A stretch of 64,000 bases of DNA from Bryobacterales bacterium (lineage in GTDB: Bacteria > Acidobacteriota > Terriglobia > Bryobacterales > Bryobacteraceae): assembly GCA_003170915.1 (NCBI GenBank), contig PMYB01000234.1, forward strand, positions 1 through 64,000. Reading direction: 5' to 3'. The notes below the pieces were generated by a model. That model was given only the letters and a program-made list of their open reading frames with translations. It was not told the origin of the DNA and ran no database searches. Shown in pieces: positions 8,390-17,652 of this stretch. How positions within the stretch are numbered: position 1 is the first letter of the stretch; each line of letters begins with the position of its first letter. Made by a program: the position numbers and the translations under genes.

Positions 8390-9997
8390 CTAGGACTTCA
8401 CCCGGTGGAACTCCCAGCCTTTGCGGAAGGCGGGTTTCAGCAGCTTGTTGGCTTCACCGTTGTTGGTGATGCGCATCTGCCCGGGGTCGTACTCCAGCTT
8501 GCCTTCATGGCGGAGTGCAATGACACCCAATAGCATCCATTCCACGAACGGAGCCGCGACGTCGAAGTTGGAGCACGCCGGGTCGCCGCCCTTACACGCG
8601 CGGATGAAGTCGCGCATGTGGCCCGGTGAGCGCGTGAGCAGAGGCGCGGGCATGCGATAGTCTTTCATCTTCTCGATGGGGATCAGCCGCGTCACATCAC
8701 CGTAAGTTCCGGTAGTCAGCATTCCCTTGTCGCCAATGAAGATACTGCCATCCGGCATAGGTAAACGGAGCGGCTCGGTGGACGCCTTGAGAGCCGCGAA
8801 CTCGTCCCCATTGAAAACGCGGCCCGGAGACCGGAATTCGTTGGAAGCCGGACCCGCCGGGCCCGCTCCTGGGCCACGGGCCCCTCCGGGAGCACCGCCG
8901 GGAGCCGCTCCCGGCGCGCCTGCGCCCGCGCCCCGCCCGCCGCGGCCCGCCCCGCCGGGACGCGGCAGATTCGGGGGATCGCCGAGCCACTCGCCTTCGG
9001 GCACGCCCGCGATCTTGGGGGTCTCCTTCAGCCCGTCGTACCAGAAGACCTTCAGCGCCGGCATGTTGCCGTAAGGCGCGAAGTCGAAGCGGATGACCGA
9101 AGCCTTGGGGAACATGAAGGGGCTTACGCCTTCCTTGTGGATGCACTCCACGGCGATGACCTTGCGGTTGGAAAGATGCAGGGCCATGTTGGGCGCCCCC
9201 AAAATGTGGCAGGCCATATCGCCCAGGGCGCCGCAGCCAAAATCGTAAAAGCCGCGCCAGTTGAACGGCTGATAGAAGAAGCCTCCGTTCCGGTCGGGTT
9301 CGGTCTTACCGTCGGCCGTGAAAGGCCGCTTATCGGCGATGCCGAGCCATAGATCCCAATCCAGAGTGGAGGGAACCGGATCTTCCTTGGGGATTTCGGT
9401 CAGGCCCTGCGGCCACATCGGCCGGTCGCTCCAGGCGTGCACTTCCGCGACGTTGCCGATGTCGCCGTTCCAGACGATCTCGGCGCACTGCCGCGTGCCT
9501 TCGTTGGAGTAGCCCTGGTTGCCCATCTGGGTCGCCACCTTGTATTTGACGGCGGCCTCGCGCAACTGCCGCGCTTCCCAAATCGTGCGCACCAGCGGTT
9601 TTTGCACGTAGACGTGCTTGCCGCGCTCCATACACCACATAGCGGCGGTGGCGTGCATGTGATCCGGCGTGGCGACGATCACGGCATCGATGTTCTTGCC
9701 TTCCTTATCGAGCATTTGCCGGAAGTCTCGGAACTTCGGCGCGTTCGGAAACCGCGTGAATGTCGCGGCCGCGCGCCGGTCGTCCACATCGCACAGCGCG
9801 ACGATGTTCTCCGTCGGCGCGGCGGCCGAGAGATTGGACGCGCCCTGGCCGCCGGAGCCGATGGCGGCAAGGTTCAGTTTTTCGTTAGGGGATTTGTATC
9901 CCGCGGATTTCAACGATGGCGTGCCGCCGAATCCCACCGCAGGAATAGCGCCGGCCAGCAGGCTGCCATAAAAGAAGTGCCGCCTTGATAATGCCAT
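8390..9997 (-). CDS. Gfo/Idh/MocA family oxidoreductase, Tat-type signal, with Gly/Ala/Pro-rich insert
   Basis: SRRHFFYGS leader, PDHMHA, QKPLVR motifs; insert GGAGRGGRGAGAGAPGAAPGGAPGGARGPGAGPAGPA. Confidence 0.9.
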   Translation of the reverse strand: MALSRRHFFYGSLLAGAIPAVGFGGTPSLKSAGYKSPNEKLNLAAIGSGGQGASNLSAAAPTENIVALCDVDDRRAAATFTRFPNAPKFRDFRQMLDKEGKNIDAVIVATPDHMHATAAMWCMERGKHVYVQKPLVRTIWEARQLREAAVKYKVATQMGNQGYSNEGTRQCAEIVWNGDIGNVAEVHAWSDRPMWPQGLTEIPKEDPVPSTLDWDLWLGIADKRPFTADGKTEPDRNGGFFYQPFNWRGFYDFGCGALGDMACHILGAPNMALHLSNRKVIAVECIHKEGVSPFMFPKASVIRFDFAPYGNMPALKVFWYDGLKETPKIAGVPEGEWLGDPPNLPRPGGAGRGGRGAGAGAPGAAPGGAPGGARGPGAGPAGPASNEFRSPGRVFNGDEFAALKASTEPLRLPMPDGSIFIGDKGMLTTGTYGDVTRLIPIEKMKDYRMPAPLLTRSPGHMRDFIRACKGGDPACSNFDVAAPFVEWMLLGVIALRHEGKLEYDPGQMRITNNGEANKLLKPAFRKGWEFHRVKS

Positions 9998-10038
9998 TTT
10001 CAGATCTCCTCAAAAACAGATGGTGTGGTATCCAAACC

Positions 10039-11010
10039 CTACGCCAGACAGCTCTTGACGTAGGCGAAGCACTTCTTCGCCTCGGCGATAATGTCCGAAC
10101 CCTGCGGAATCGGGTACTCCAGCTCCAGGTTCGCCGGGATGGGGTACTTTTCCTTCTTGAGCAGTTGGAGCACTTCCTTCATGGGCGTGTCGCCCGTGCC
10201 CCAGACGGCGACGTTGGGACCGTGGTCCTTCTTGCGATCCTTGATGTGCAGGTTGGTGATCTTGGCGTGGTGCTGTTTGATGAAGGCCACCGCATCGTAT
10301 CCAGCCGCCGTGAAGTGGCCGATATCGAGGTTGATGCCGTTGTACTTCCCGTAGGCCATCAACTGGTCGTAGCTCTCGAGGGTGGCCGTCTGGTTGGGGT
10401 CGTTGGTGGCGTCGTGGCCGTGGTAGCCGACCAACAGTTTGTGTTTATCCGCAATCGGGGCGATCCGCTTAGCCATGGTGAGGGTCGTGCTTGTGGTGAT
10501 GCCCTTGACTCCGAGCCCTTTGGCCATGCTGAAGCCAAATTCGATGTCCGCGTCCTTCATGCTGTCCTGCATGCTGTCCTGCATGTTATAGCAGAGCAGG
10601 GCGACATCGACGCCGGCGTCGTTGAATTTCTTCCGGACGGCCCCCCATGTCTGGGCGTTTGCCGAGGCGCGCCATTGCGCGAGCTTCTCCGTCGCCGCTT
10701 GCCTTTCGGCCTGTTGCTCGGGAGTAGGCTGCGCACGGCCGCCGCCCGAGCGGCCGACGTTCGGCATCGCAGGCGCGCCCGCGAGGGCCTCGCAATGATT
10801 CGACATCAACTCCGCCTCGCCGAGCCCGATTTCGACAAACGCCCTGACGATGGCTTCCGGGTCGGGGCTGGCGATGCGGTTGAAGCTGTAGGTGATGGCG
10901 CCAATCTGTACGCCGCCGAATTTCGAGTCGATCCTTTTCGCGGCAAATGCCTTGGCCAGCGGTACGGAGACCAACGCGAACTTTGCCATGTCTCGTCTGG
11001 TATATTGCAC
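10039..11010 (-). CDS. Sugar phosphate isomerase/epimerase-like TIM barrel (xylose isomerase-like), exported
   Basis: TRRDMAKFAL leader; ...VGYHGHDAT... NLDIGHF... ITNLHIKDRK... NLELEYP pattern. Confidence 0.8.
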   Translation of the reverse strand: MQYTRRDMAKFALVSVPLAKAFAAKRIDSKFGGVQIGAITYSFNRIASPDPEAIVRAFVEIGLGEAELMSNHCEALAGAPAMPNVGRSGGGRAQPTPEQQAERQAATEKLAQWRASANAQTWGAVRKKFNDAGVDVALLCYNMQDSMQDSMKDADIEFGFSMAKGLGVKGITTSTTLTMAKRIAPIADKHKLLVGYHGHDATNDPNQTATLESYDQLMAYGKYNGINLDIGHFTAAGYDAVAFIKQHHAKITNLHIKDRKKDHGPNVAVWGTGDTPMKEVLQLLKKEKYPIPANLELEYPIPQGSDIIAEAKKCFAYVKSCLA

Positions 11011-11193
11011 GGTGTTCCTTTCAGCCGATGTGCGGCCTACGCATATTTCAACCCAAAGGAATTCATAACACGTTTCCTGTAGCCGAGGGCAAGCACCCTG
11101 CCGCCCATGGTATACCCGCTCGCTCGACAGTTGGGGGGCGATAACTTCATTGTATCCAGCATCGCGGACAAATCCAAGAGCGGTTCGGGCATG

Positions 11194-11472
11194 CTATTCC
11201 ACCGGAATGCGACCGGTCCGCGCCACGTCTCCATACCACGAGCCGGGGTCCTTGCGATCCCAGTTCGATTCGCCTTTCCCGTCCTCCTTCGCGCCGCCTT
11301 CGATTTGTACGGCGGAAGTTGCGGCGCCGAACAGAAAGCCTTTCGGAAAAGGCGGAACCGGCTTGTCATCCGCGGCTGCCGCCGCGGCGAACGGCGCAAA
11401 TGCCCGAACTCGAACACCCGTCAAAGCCGCCGCCGCCGTCATGTTTGCCCGCAAGAACGTTGGCCGTCTCAT
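11194..11472 (-). pseudogene. GH1 beta-glucosidase N-terminal remnant
   Basis: [32 protein letters not shown] is the GH1 N-terminal signature; ORF ends after about 90 aa, the rest of the barrel is absent. Confidence 0.8.
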
Positions 11473-11623
11473 CGGGGCGGCCTCCCAGTGAAGAGCCTAG
11501 CACCGGCTTGCAAACCGGACACCTTTTTTTTAGCGCCCTGGGTGTGTTTTATCCAGCATCGTGGAAGTTTTTCCGTTCCAGCTCTGTTGGTCCGCTTTCG
11601 GGAATGATAGAATCCCGAGCGAA

Positions 11624-12403
11624 ATGAATTACCGAATGATCTCATGCGCGGTTGCGAGTCTCTGCGCCGGCAGGCTGTTTGCGGCCGTCGCCATCCCCGT
11701 GATCCAGTGGGCTCCTGGCGACCACAACCGACCGCAGCCGGCACAGGTTGCGCCTGGCACCTTCTCTACCCAGGCACAGCCTGGCACGCCGCCATCCGAC
11801 GCGGCCGTGCTATTCGATGGCGCCGATCTTTCCGCCTGGCAGCACAGTGACGGCAAGCCTGCCGATTGGAGCGTCCGCGATGGTTACTTCGAAGTCAAAG
11901 CTCGCTCCGGGGATATCGATACCAAGCGGGCTTTCGGGGATTGCCAGTTGCATGTGGAGTGGGCGGCTCCCGATGCGCCGCGCGGGAGCGATCAGACGCC
12001 AGGCAACAGCGGCGTTTACCTCATGACCCTGTACGAAATTCAAGTATTGGAATCCTTCAAGAACCGGACCTATCCGGACGGCCAGGCAGGCTCGGTCTAT
12101 TGCCAGTACCCGCCCCTGGTCAATGCCTCGCTCCCACCCAGAGTATGGCAGACCTACGACATCGTGTTTCACGGTCCGCGATTTTCGTCAAGCGGAGAAC
12201 TAACGCGGCTGGCCACCGTTACACTGCTGCACAATGGCGTACTGGTTCGGGATCACGTCTCTCTGACCGGACCGACCGACTGGCTGAAACGTCCGCCATA
12301 CAAAGCGCACGCCGCCAAGATGCCGCTTCGGTTGCAGGACCATGGCCAGCCGGCACGCTTTCGCAATATCTGGATTCGCGAAATCCCAGAACCGGAACAG
12401 TGA
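11624..12403 (+). CDS. DUF1080 (3-keto-disaccharide hydrolase-like) domain protein
   Basis: LFDGADLSAWQHSDGKPADWSVRDGYFEV and GNSGVYLMTLYEIQVLES motifs. Confidence 0.85.
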   Translation: MNYRMISCAVASLCAGRLFAAVAIPVIQWAPGDHNRPQPAQVAPGTFSTQAQPGTPPSDAAVLFDGADLSAWQHSDGKPADWSVRDGYFEVKARSGDIDTKRAFGDCQLHVEWAAPDAPRGSDQTPGNSGVYLMTLYEIQVLESFKNRTYPDGQAGSVYCQYPPLVNASLPPRVWQTYDIVFHGPRFSSSGELTRLATVTLLHNGVLVRDHVSLTGPTDWLKRPPYKAHAAKMPLRLQDHGQPARFRNIWIREIPEPEQ

Positions 12404-12520
12404 GGGACCCCCGATGAGATTAGCTGGGCGAGCGATTCATTTTGTCTGCTCTCCCGGCCGCGTGGGGTTCCGGCGGCCGCTGGCAACCGGGCGTAGGGCG
12501 CCGGGCGGCGGCCGGGCCGG

Positions 12521-13220
12521 CTAGAGCGAGCCGCATTTTCGATACAGGTCGCGGAGATAGGTGCCAGCCGCCAGTTCCGCGCGCGATCCGTCCTCTTGCC
12601 GTACTCTATCGGCCGCCAACCGCACCGCCTCCTGGACCATGGCACCGGGGACCACCACCACGCCGTCGAAGTCCGCCACGATCAGGTCACCCGGATGGAC
12701 CATGACTTCGCCGCATTCGACGGCTTCGTTGTAGCCAGTTACGATTCCACGCCCGAGGGAGCCGACCGGTTTAGGCCCGGCGGCAAATACCGGAAAGCCC
12801 AGCGCCTCGATTTGTTGCACATCGCGCACCAATCCATCCACCACCGCGCCGCGTGCACCGCGCGCCGAGGCGGCGGTGGAGAGCAGTCCGCCCCACGGCG
12901 CGCTGCACGTCGAGTGTCCGGTCGAAACTACAACCACGTGGTCGGGCTGAATGCTGTCCACGGCTTGAATCTCGGTATCGGAGGGCGTCGCGGAGATTTC
13001 CAACGTATCGACGCAGGAAATGGTGTGGGCCCACCCGGCCAGCCGGCAGCCGGCATGCACGGGCCTCAGGTACTCACGCATCGCCTGGTGGCGTGTCCCC
13101 AATTCGTCGAGTGCGTCGGAGAGGACTGCGGTATAGAGGCATTCTCCGACGTACGAGAGGAACTTGGGGCTGCGAATTTCGGCCGGGACAGGGAGGCGGC
13201 CGGAACGTGAGGCATTCATG
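12521..13220 (-). CDS. RraA-family protein (HMG/oxaloacetate aldolase-like)
   Basis: SDALDELGTRHQAM, ARGARGAVVDGLVRDVQQIEALGFPVFA, GDLIVADFDGVVVVP; start chosen at MNASRSG. Confidence 0.85.
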
Positions 13221-13304
13221 GCTGGCCTCAGATTAGCGGCAACGGAAGGCTTCGTCAAGCCGTACTTGACTCTCGGTGCAAGACTCTTCCAGAATACGGG
13301 AAGC

Positions 13305-14105
13305 ATGGGGACCGAGATGGACCACCACGCCCCGGATACGCCCAGCGCCTCCGCGGTGAGGCGCACGATGGCGATTCTGGAGTGTCTGGATAGCAGCCGG
13401 CGGGGTTTGAATATTTCCGAGGTGAGCCGTAAGCTGGAGATCCCCAAGAGCTCGGCGCACGTGCTCATGGTGACGCTCGAACGCCTCGGGTATATTCGCC
13501 GCGCGGCTAACAGCCGGGATTTCCGCCTGGGATTGAAGACCTACGCCCTGGGGCAGAGGATGGCAAAAATGCTGTCTATTTCCGATCTTGCACTGCCACA
13601 CATGCAGTTGCTGGCAAGCGAGACCGGCCTCAGTGCCCACCTGGCAGTGCTGGACCACGACCAGGCGGTGTTCATCCAGAAGGCGGGGGCCGGCAGCCTG
13701 GTCCAACTGGACACGTACGTGGGCGGGCGGGCCGACCTGCACTCGACCGCACTGGGCAAAATCATCCTCGCCTTCGGCCCTTCGGAAAGCACGAAGCACA
13801 TCCTTTCCAAGCAGGTATTCGCGCGCTATACACCCAAAACGTTGATCTCGGGAGAAGCTTTGGCCAGGGAGATCTCGCGCATCCGGCGGCTGGGACATGC
13901 CATTGACGATGAAGAGGAGGAATTGGGCATCCGCTGTGTCGCGGTCCCTCTCCTTCGTCGGGGTTGCCTGTTCGTCGCTGCGCTCAGCCTCTCGGGGACG
14001 GTCGCCCAAATGCCGTTCCGCGGCATGGACACCATGCTGGCGCGCATCGCGCAGTGCGCCGCCGCCATTACAGCGGAGAATATGCCAATCCCTCCGCTGT
14101 GGTAG
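13305..14105 (+). CDS. IclR-family transcriptional regulator
   Basis: SAVRRTMAILECLDSSRRGLNISEVSRKLEIPKSSAHVLMVTLERLGYI wHTH plus C-terminal effector domain. Confidence 0.9.
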   Translation: MGTEMDHHAPDTPSASAVRRTMAILECLDSSRRGLNISEVSRKLEIPKSSAHVLMVTLERLGYIRRAANSRDFRLGLKTYALGQRMAKMLSISDLALPHMQLLASETGLSAHLAVLDHDQAVFIQKAGAGSLVQLDTYVGGRADLHSTALGKIILAFGPSESTKHILSKQVFARYTPKTLISGEALAREISRIRRLGHAIDDEEEELGIRCVAVPLLRRGCLFVAALSLSGTVAQMPFRGMDTMLARIAQCAAAITAENMPIPPLW

Positions 14106-14284
14106 GATCGCGGCGTGCGCGCGAGCCGGATCAGTTGCACAACACAGGTGTTCGGTTTGGAGCAGGCGGTGCTGGTCTCTTCACTGGGAGGCAGGCTGGG
14201 GTACCGGTTTCTTCCAGCTATCTGGACCAAAAGGCCGTCCGGACCCTCTTGGGCGTGCTGTATTGTCGTATACTTCCAGCCGGA

Positions 14285-15479
14285 ATGCATTTGACCAACG
14301 TCGCCGGCCGCCGGCAGTTTGTGGGTGCGGCACTCGTCACGGCCGTTTCTTACCGCCGGATTCTCGGCGCCAACGACCGGATCCGGATCGGCGCAATCGG
14401 GACCGGAGAACGCTGCCAATTCCTGTTGAGCCTGCTCAACAAGATCGAATCGAACGAGATCGTGGCCGTCTGCGACGTCTACGAACCGCGTCGTTTGGAG
14501 GCCAGATCCAAATACGCGGCCGAGGCGCGCGACTACGCCGACCACCGCGAGATTCTCGACCGGAAAGATATAGACGCCGTCGTGATTGGCACGCCCGACC
14601 ACTGGCACGTGCCGCTGCTTCTCGATACGCTCAAGGCGGGCAAAGATGCCTACTGTGAAAAGCCGGTCACTCACACCATCGACGAGGGAGAGCCGCTGAT
14701 CGCGACGGTGCGCGACTCGAAGCGGGTGGTGCAGACCGGCACCCAGCAGCGAAGCTGGGCGCACTTCGCCGAGGCCAGGGAGGAGATTGCCGCCGGCCAT
14801 CTGGGCCAGGTGACGCTGATTCGGACTTACTGGTATCAGAACCATCCCAAGTGGTGGCAGGCTACCCTCTTTCGACACTGGAAAGCTCGATTGGGAGCGC
14901 TTTCTCGGGACGGCTTCCGCCCGCCCATTCGACGCCGACCAATTCGCGAACTGGCGCTGGTATTGGGACTTCGGCGGGGGCGCCATGACCGACCTTTTCG
15001 TGCACTGGGTGGACGTGGCCCATTGGATCATGGGCTCCGATATGCCCGATCGCGCCACGGCCAATGGCCTTCGCGCCATTCTGACGCGGCGGCAGACACC
15101 CGACACGATGAGCGCCGCGCTCACCTATTCGGGCAACGTTGTGGTTGAGTTCGACAGCGCCTTGCTGGGCTATCTCGAGGGCGGCGGCTTGATGATTCGT
15201 GGAACCAAAGCGGCCATGCGCCTTTGGCGAGGCGGGTTTGCGGTCTATGGCGAGATCTCGCGGTACAGTGAGCGGTCCGATCCCTCGAGTCCCATTCTCG
15301 ACGTGCGGTCCAAGGGTGAAGGCACAGTGGACCATCTGAGCAACTTTCTGGACTGCATTCGCTCCCGCAATACGCCGAACGCTTCGGTTGAAATCGGAGT
15401 AGCGGCAGCCCGCGCGGGTCACGTGGCGAATCTGGCGCTACGCGGCAGCGGGGTCTGGACGCGAAGCCCTTCGGCGTAG
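14285..15479 (+). pseudogene. Gfo/Idh/MocA family oxidoreductase disrupted by a frameshift
   Basis: N-half MHLTNVAGRRQFVG...PDHWHV..EKPVT in one frame; C-half FDTGKLDWERFLGTASARPFDADQFANWRWYWDFGGGAMTDLFVHWVDVAHWIMG in another; shift at about 14863-14880. Confidence 0.85.
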
Positions 15480-15531
15480 AGAGTCGCGGCTGCGCACGGC
15501 ATCATCAAGACCAACAGATGTGAGGTGGAAT

Positions 15532-17598
15532 ATGCTTTGCAATCTGAACATTGTCAGGATTCTCGCGCTGGTTCCGTTGGCCTTGCTCACGGCCTCGGCG
15601 CAAACCGGGCCGGTGGTGCTCCAATCGCCGAACGGAACGCTCGAGATTTCAATTGCGACCGTACAGCGTCAGTCCGTGCAGGCGGCGGGCGGCCAACTGG
15701 CGTATCGCGTGGCTTTTCGCGGTCAGCCTGTGCTGGAGTGGTCGAACCTCGGGCTCGCCTTCGAGGGCTCGCCCGCACTCGGGCCGACTGTCCGTATCGA
15801 GTCGTCGCAGGCGTCCAGCCAGGACGAGACTTGGGCGCCTGTCGCAGGCAAGGCCAATCCCATACGCAACCACTACAACGCCGTCATGGTTCAGACGGTG
15901 GAGACGGCCCCGAACGGCCGGCGCCTGGTGGTGGAAGCCCGCGCGTACGACGAGGGCGTAGCCTTCCGCTACGTCGTGCCCGAGCAGCCTTCCCTGAAGG
16001 ATTTGCGCATCCTCAACGAGTCCACACAATTCCGCTTCTCCAAGGACGCACGCACCTTTTCTCTAATCTCGCGCGGCTTTGAGACCAGCAACGAGGACGA
16101 CTATCACGAACTGGCGATCAGCGGCCTGCACCCGGAGTACCTCGTCAACCTCCCGTTGCTGGTGGAAGTGCCGGGAATCGCCTGGGTCGGTCTGACGGAA
16201 GCGGACATCGAGGAGTACTCCAACCTGTTCGTGACCGCTTCGGGCGACCGGACAATGGCGGCGCGGCTGGCCATCCGCGTTGAGGACATCAACACCGACG
16301 CGAACATCGCCCCCTCCTTCGATCCCAAGGCGGATGCGTCGAAGGTATCGGTGATCGCGCAAACTCCCGTAAGATCGGGCTGGCGGGTGTTGATGATCGC
16401 GGATCAACCCGGACGGCTGGTGGAATCCAACATGGTGGTCAACTTGAATCCGCCCAGCGCCATCGGAGACACTTCCTGGATCAAGCCCGGCAAGACCTCC
16501 TGGAACTGGTGGAACGGCAGCCAGGCCAAGGGCGTCGCCAACCCCGGCATGAACAACGAGACCATGAAGTACTACATCGACTTCTCCGCGCGGAACAAGT
16601 TCGAGTTCCTGCTGATTGACGCCGGCTGGTCGGCGAACTTACCCACGCCGGCCGGCCAGGCGGGGCAGTCCCGGCGCGGGCGCGTGGACCTCACCAAGTC
16701 CATCGCGGCCATTGATATTCCGATGCTGGTCGAGTATGCGAAGTCGAAGAACGTACGCATCTGGCTGTGGGCTCATTTCCGGGACATGAACGACCAGATG
16801 GACCTGGCTTTCGCGCAGTTCGAAAAATGGGGCATCGCCGGTGCGAAGATCGATTTTATGGACCGCACGGACCAATGGATGGTGAACTGGTACCGGACGG
16901 CCGCGAAGAAAGCGGCTGAACACCACCTCATGGTCGACTTCCACGGTGCGTTCAAGCCCGACGGGATGCGACGCACCTACCCCAACGTGCTGACGCGCGA
17001 AGGCGTCATGGGCGCGGAGTACAACAAGTGGAGCGCGCGAATTACTCCCCAGCACGACGTGACGCTGGCCTTTACCCGCATGCTGGCGGGGCCCATGGAC
17101 TACACGCCCGGCGGGTTCGATAACGCGACCCGCGAGAATTTCGTGCCGCGCAACAGGGCGCCCATGGTGATGGGCACGCGCGCCCACCACACCGCGCTGT
17201 ATGTAGTCTTTGAAAGCGAGTTGCAGATGGTCTCGGATTCCCCCGACGCCTACGATGGGCAGAAGGAAACCGCGTTCCTCAGGGCGGTCCCGGCGAGCTG
17301 GGACGAGACCCGCGTTCTCAACGGTGTGCCGCCGAAGTACATCACCATCGCGCGGCGCCGCGGGAACGAGTGGTTCGTGGGCAGCATCACGGACTGGGAT
17401 GCGCGCGAGCTCGATGTGCCGCTTAGCTTTCTGGGGAGCGGCGCCTACGATGCGGAGATTTACGCGGACGGACCCAATGCGGTGGCGCAGCCGAAGGACT
17501 CGGTTGTCGAGAAACGTCGCGTGAATGGCCAGACTGTCTTGAAGTTGAAGCTGGCGCCGGGGGGCGGTAGCGCCATCCGGCTGGTCCCGGTTCACTGA
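15532..17598 (+). CDS. Glycoside hydrolase family 97
   Basis: Signal peptide; TSWNWWNG, YYIDFSARNKFEFLLIDAGW, GIAGAKIDFMDRTDQWMVNWY, HHLMVDFHGAFKPDGMRRTYPN, MDYTPGGFDNATRENF. Confidence 0.92.
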   Translation: MLCNLNIVRILALVPLALLTASAQTGPVVLQSPNGTLEISIATVQRQSVQAAGGQLAYRVAFRGQPVLEWSNLGLAFEGSPALGPTVRIESSQASSQDETWAPVAGKANPIRNHYNAVMVQTVETAPNGRRLVVEARAYDEGVAFRYVVPEQPSLKDLRILNESTQFRFSKDARTFSLISRGFETSNEDDYHELAISGLHPEYLVNLPLLVEVPGIAWVGLTEADIEEYSNLFVTASGDRTMAARLAIRVEDINTDANIAPSFDPKADASKVSVIAQTPVRSGWRVLMIADQPGRLVESNMVVNLNPPSAIGDTSWIKPGKTSWNWWNGSQAKGVANPGMNNETMKYYIDFSARNKFEFLLIDAGWSANLPTPAGQAGQSRRGRVDLTKSIAAIDIPMLVEYAKSKNVRIWLWAHFRDMNDQMDLAFAQFEKWGIAGAKIDFMDRTDQWMVNWYRTAAKKAAEHHLMVDFHGAFKPDGMRRTYPNVLTREGVMGAEYNKWSARITPQHDVTLAFTRMLAGPMDYTPGGFDNATRENFVPRNRAPMVMGTRAHHTALYVVFESELQMVSDSPDAYDGQKETAFLRAVPASWDETRVLNGVPPKYITIARRRGNEWFVGSITDWDARELDVPLSFLGSGAYDAEIYADGPNAVAQPKDSVVEKRRVNGQTVLKLKLAPGGGSAIRLVPVH

Positions 17599-17652
17599 GA
17601 AGGCGGCAAAACGGTGGCCGTCCGCGCGATTGACCCGAGCGGGCTTCCAGCC

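Noticed and set aside
11503-11535. tRNA anticodon-arm-like CCGGCTTGCAAACCGG followed by T8
   Set aside because: Loop is 8 nt and no acceptor, D or T arms surround it; at most a weak terminator.
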